A DNA stretch of 64,000 nucleotides. Origin: an uncultured Pelagibacteraceae bacterium (lineage in GTDB: Bacteria > Pseudomonadota > Alphaproteobacteria > Pelagibacterales > Pelagibacteraceae). Each line of letters opens with the position of its first letter. Position 1 is the first letter of the stretch. The notes beneath the pieces were generated by a model. That model made no database searches. It was not told where the DNA came from and worked only from the letters and a program-made list of their open reading frames with translations. Made by a program: the position numbers and the translations under genes. Of this stretch, positions 63,737-64,000 are shown in pieces. The stretch is from the NCBI GenBank assembly GCA_902568875.1, contig CACFSG010000001.1, positions 1-64,000 of the forward strand. Direction: 5' to 3'.

Positions 63737-64000
63737 ATGAATATTAAAGTAGTAAATCAACAAAAAGATATTGTTAGAGTTATTATAAATGATCCTAAAA
63801 CTTATAATTCTCTATCTACAAAAAATTTAAATGATTTAATTAGAGTATTCCAAAAATTAGATAAAGATCAAAAAGTTAAAGTAATAATCCTTGAAGGAGC
63901 TGGAAAAGGATTTAGTGCAGGACATAATTTAAAAGAAGTTAAAGGATTAAAAAAAAGAAAAAAATATCAAAAACTATTTAATCTTTGTTCAAAATTAATG
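63737..64000 (+). CDS. Enoyl-CoA hydratase/isomerase family protein (3' end off window)
   Basis: First 88 codons of a crotonase-fold protein; the frame is open at the window edge. NDPKTYNSLSTKNLNDLIRV is the N-terminal strand pair, and EGAGKGFSAGHNLKEV is the oxyanion-hole block with the typical SAGHDL-like motif. Its ATG directly follows the nucleotidyltransferase stop, so it belongs to the same plus-strand unit. Its specific substrate cannot be judged from the fragment. Confidence 0.85.
   Translation, partial: MNIKVVNQQKDIVRVIINDPKTYNSLSTKNLNDLIRVFQKLDKDQKVKVIILEGAGKGFSAGHNLKEVKGLKKRKKYQKLFNLCSKLM

Noticed and set aside
1..64000. tRNA genes, CRISPR arrays, insertion sequences or phage genes
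   Set aside because: Gaps between genes are short and AT-rich; I saw no cloverleaf with a CCA-side stem, no regular spaced repeats and no transposase or phage motifs.

Overview
The window is very AT-rich, with short intergenic gaps, many 1-12 bp gene overlaps and a gene complement typical of an alphaproteobacterial oligotroph of the SAR11 clade (Candidatus Pelagibacter type). The assignment rests on composition, compactness and the combination of a TMAO demethylase, a trimethylamine monooxygenase, a TMAO-type ABC transporter, an N-methylglutamate pathway and a heterotetrameric sarcosine oxidase. I see no tRNA, rRNA, CRISPR array, phage or insertion sequence, and no stretch over about 300 bases without a gene.

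Layout. 1-1854: end of a polyamine-type ABC transporter (two permeases, the first cut by the window edge). 1866-5443: a FadN-type beta-oxidation fusion enzyme, a cyclophilin and a possible secreted zinc peptidase. 5497-13209: nitrogen salvage, with an agmatinase-family ureohydrolase, an aldehyde dehydrogenase, an NCS1 permease, and a minus-strand allantoin operon (ArgE-like M20 enzyme, PuuE allantoinase, allantoicase, ureidoglycolate lyase). 13237-19217: CsaA, LysE-type exporter, aconitase, a TPR-like membrane protein, a BamB-like lipoprotein interrupted by a frameshift in a run of nine A, and a cupin. 19232-33433: a co-oriented minus-strand run of about 14 kb with TMAO demethylase, a winged-helix protein, an FAD oxidoreductase, GmaS, MgsABC, an ammonium transporter with two small membrane proteins, a second glutamine-synthetase-like enzyme and a diaminopropionate ammonia-lyase-like enzyme. 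33534-50504: the TMAO transporter (split by three unrelated genes), a GpsA-like protein, trimethylamine monooxygenase, an iron alcohol dehydrogenase, a glutamine amidotransferase, formate-THF ligase and SoxBDAG. 50510-55502: housekeeping genes including an EamA permease, a racemase, a cold shock protein and PurEK. 55605-59003: a four-gene operon of mostly unknown function. 59000-64000: a Yip1-like protein, a GcvT-like/MTHFR pair divergent from a Rieske oxygenase, a kinase/nucleotidyltransferase pair and the start of an enoyl-CoA hydratase.

How it fits together. TMA is oxidised to TMAO (Tmm), or TMAO is imported (TmoXWV), and TMAO is demethylated to dimethylamine plus formaldehyde (Tdm). Monomethylamine is converted by GmaS and MgsABC to N-methylglutamate, and ammonium is recovered or taken up by Amt. 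SoxBDAG oxidises sarcosine, or possibly N-methylglutamate, and passes C1 units to THF, with Fhs at the formate end. The dimethylamine to monomethylamine step has no recognised enzyme here. The allantoin operon and the ureohydrolase all yield urea, yet no urease lies in the window. The best candidates for undescribed biology are the operon at 55605-59003 (an M19 dipeptidase homologue that appears to have lost most metal ligands, a 553-aa unknown, a DUF3726 protein and a 53-aa CxxC protein), the Rieske/GcvT-like/MTHFR module, and the GS-like/PLP-lyase pair.
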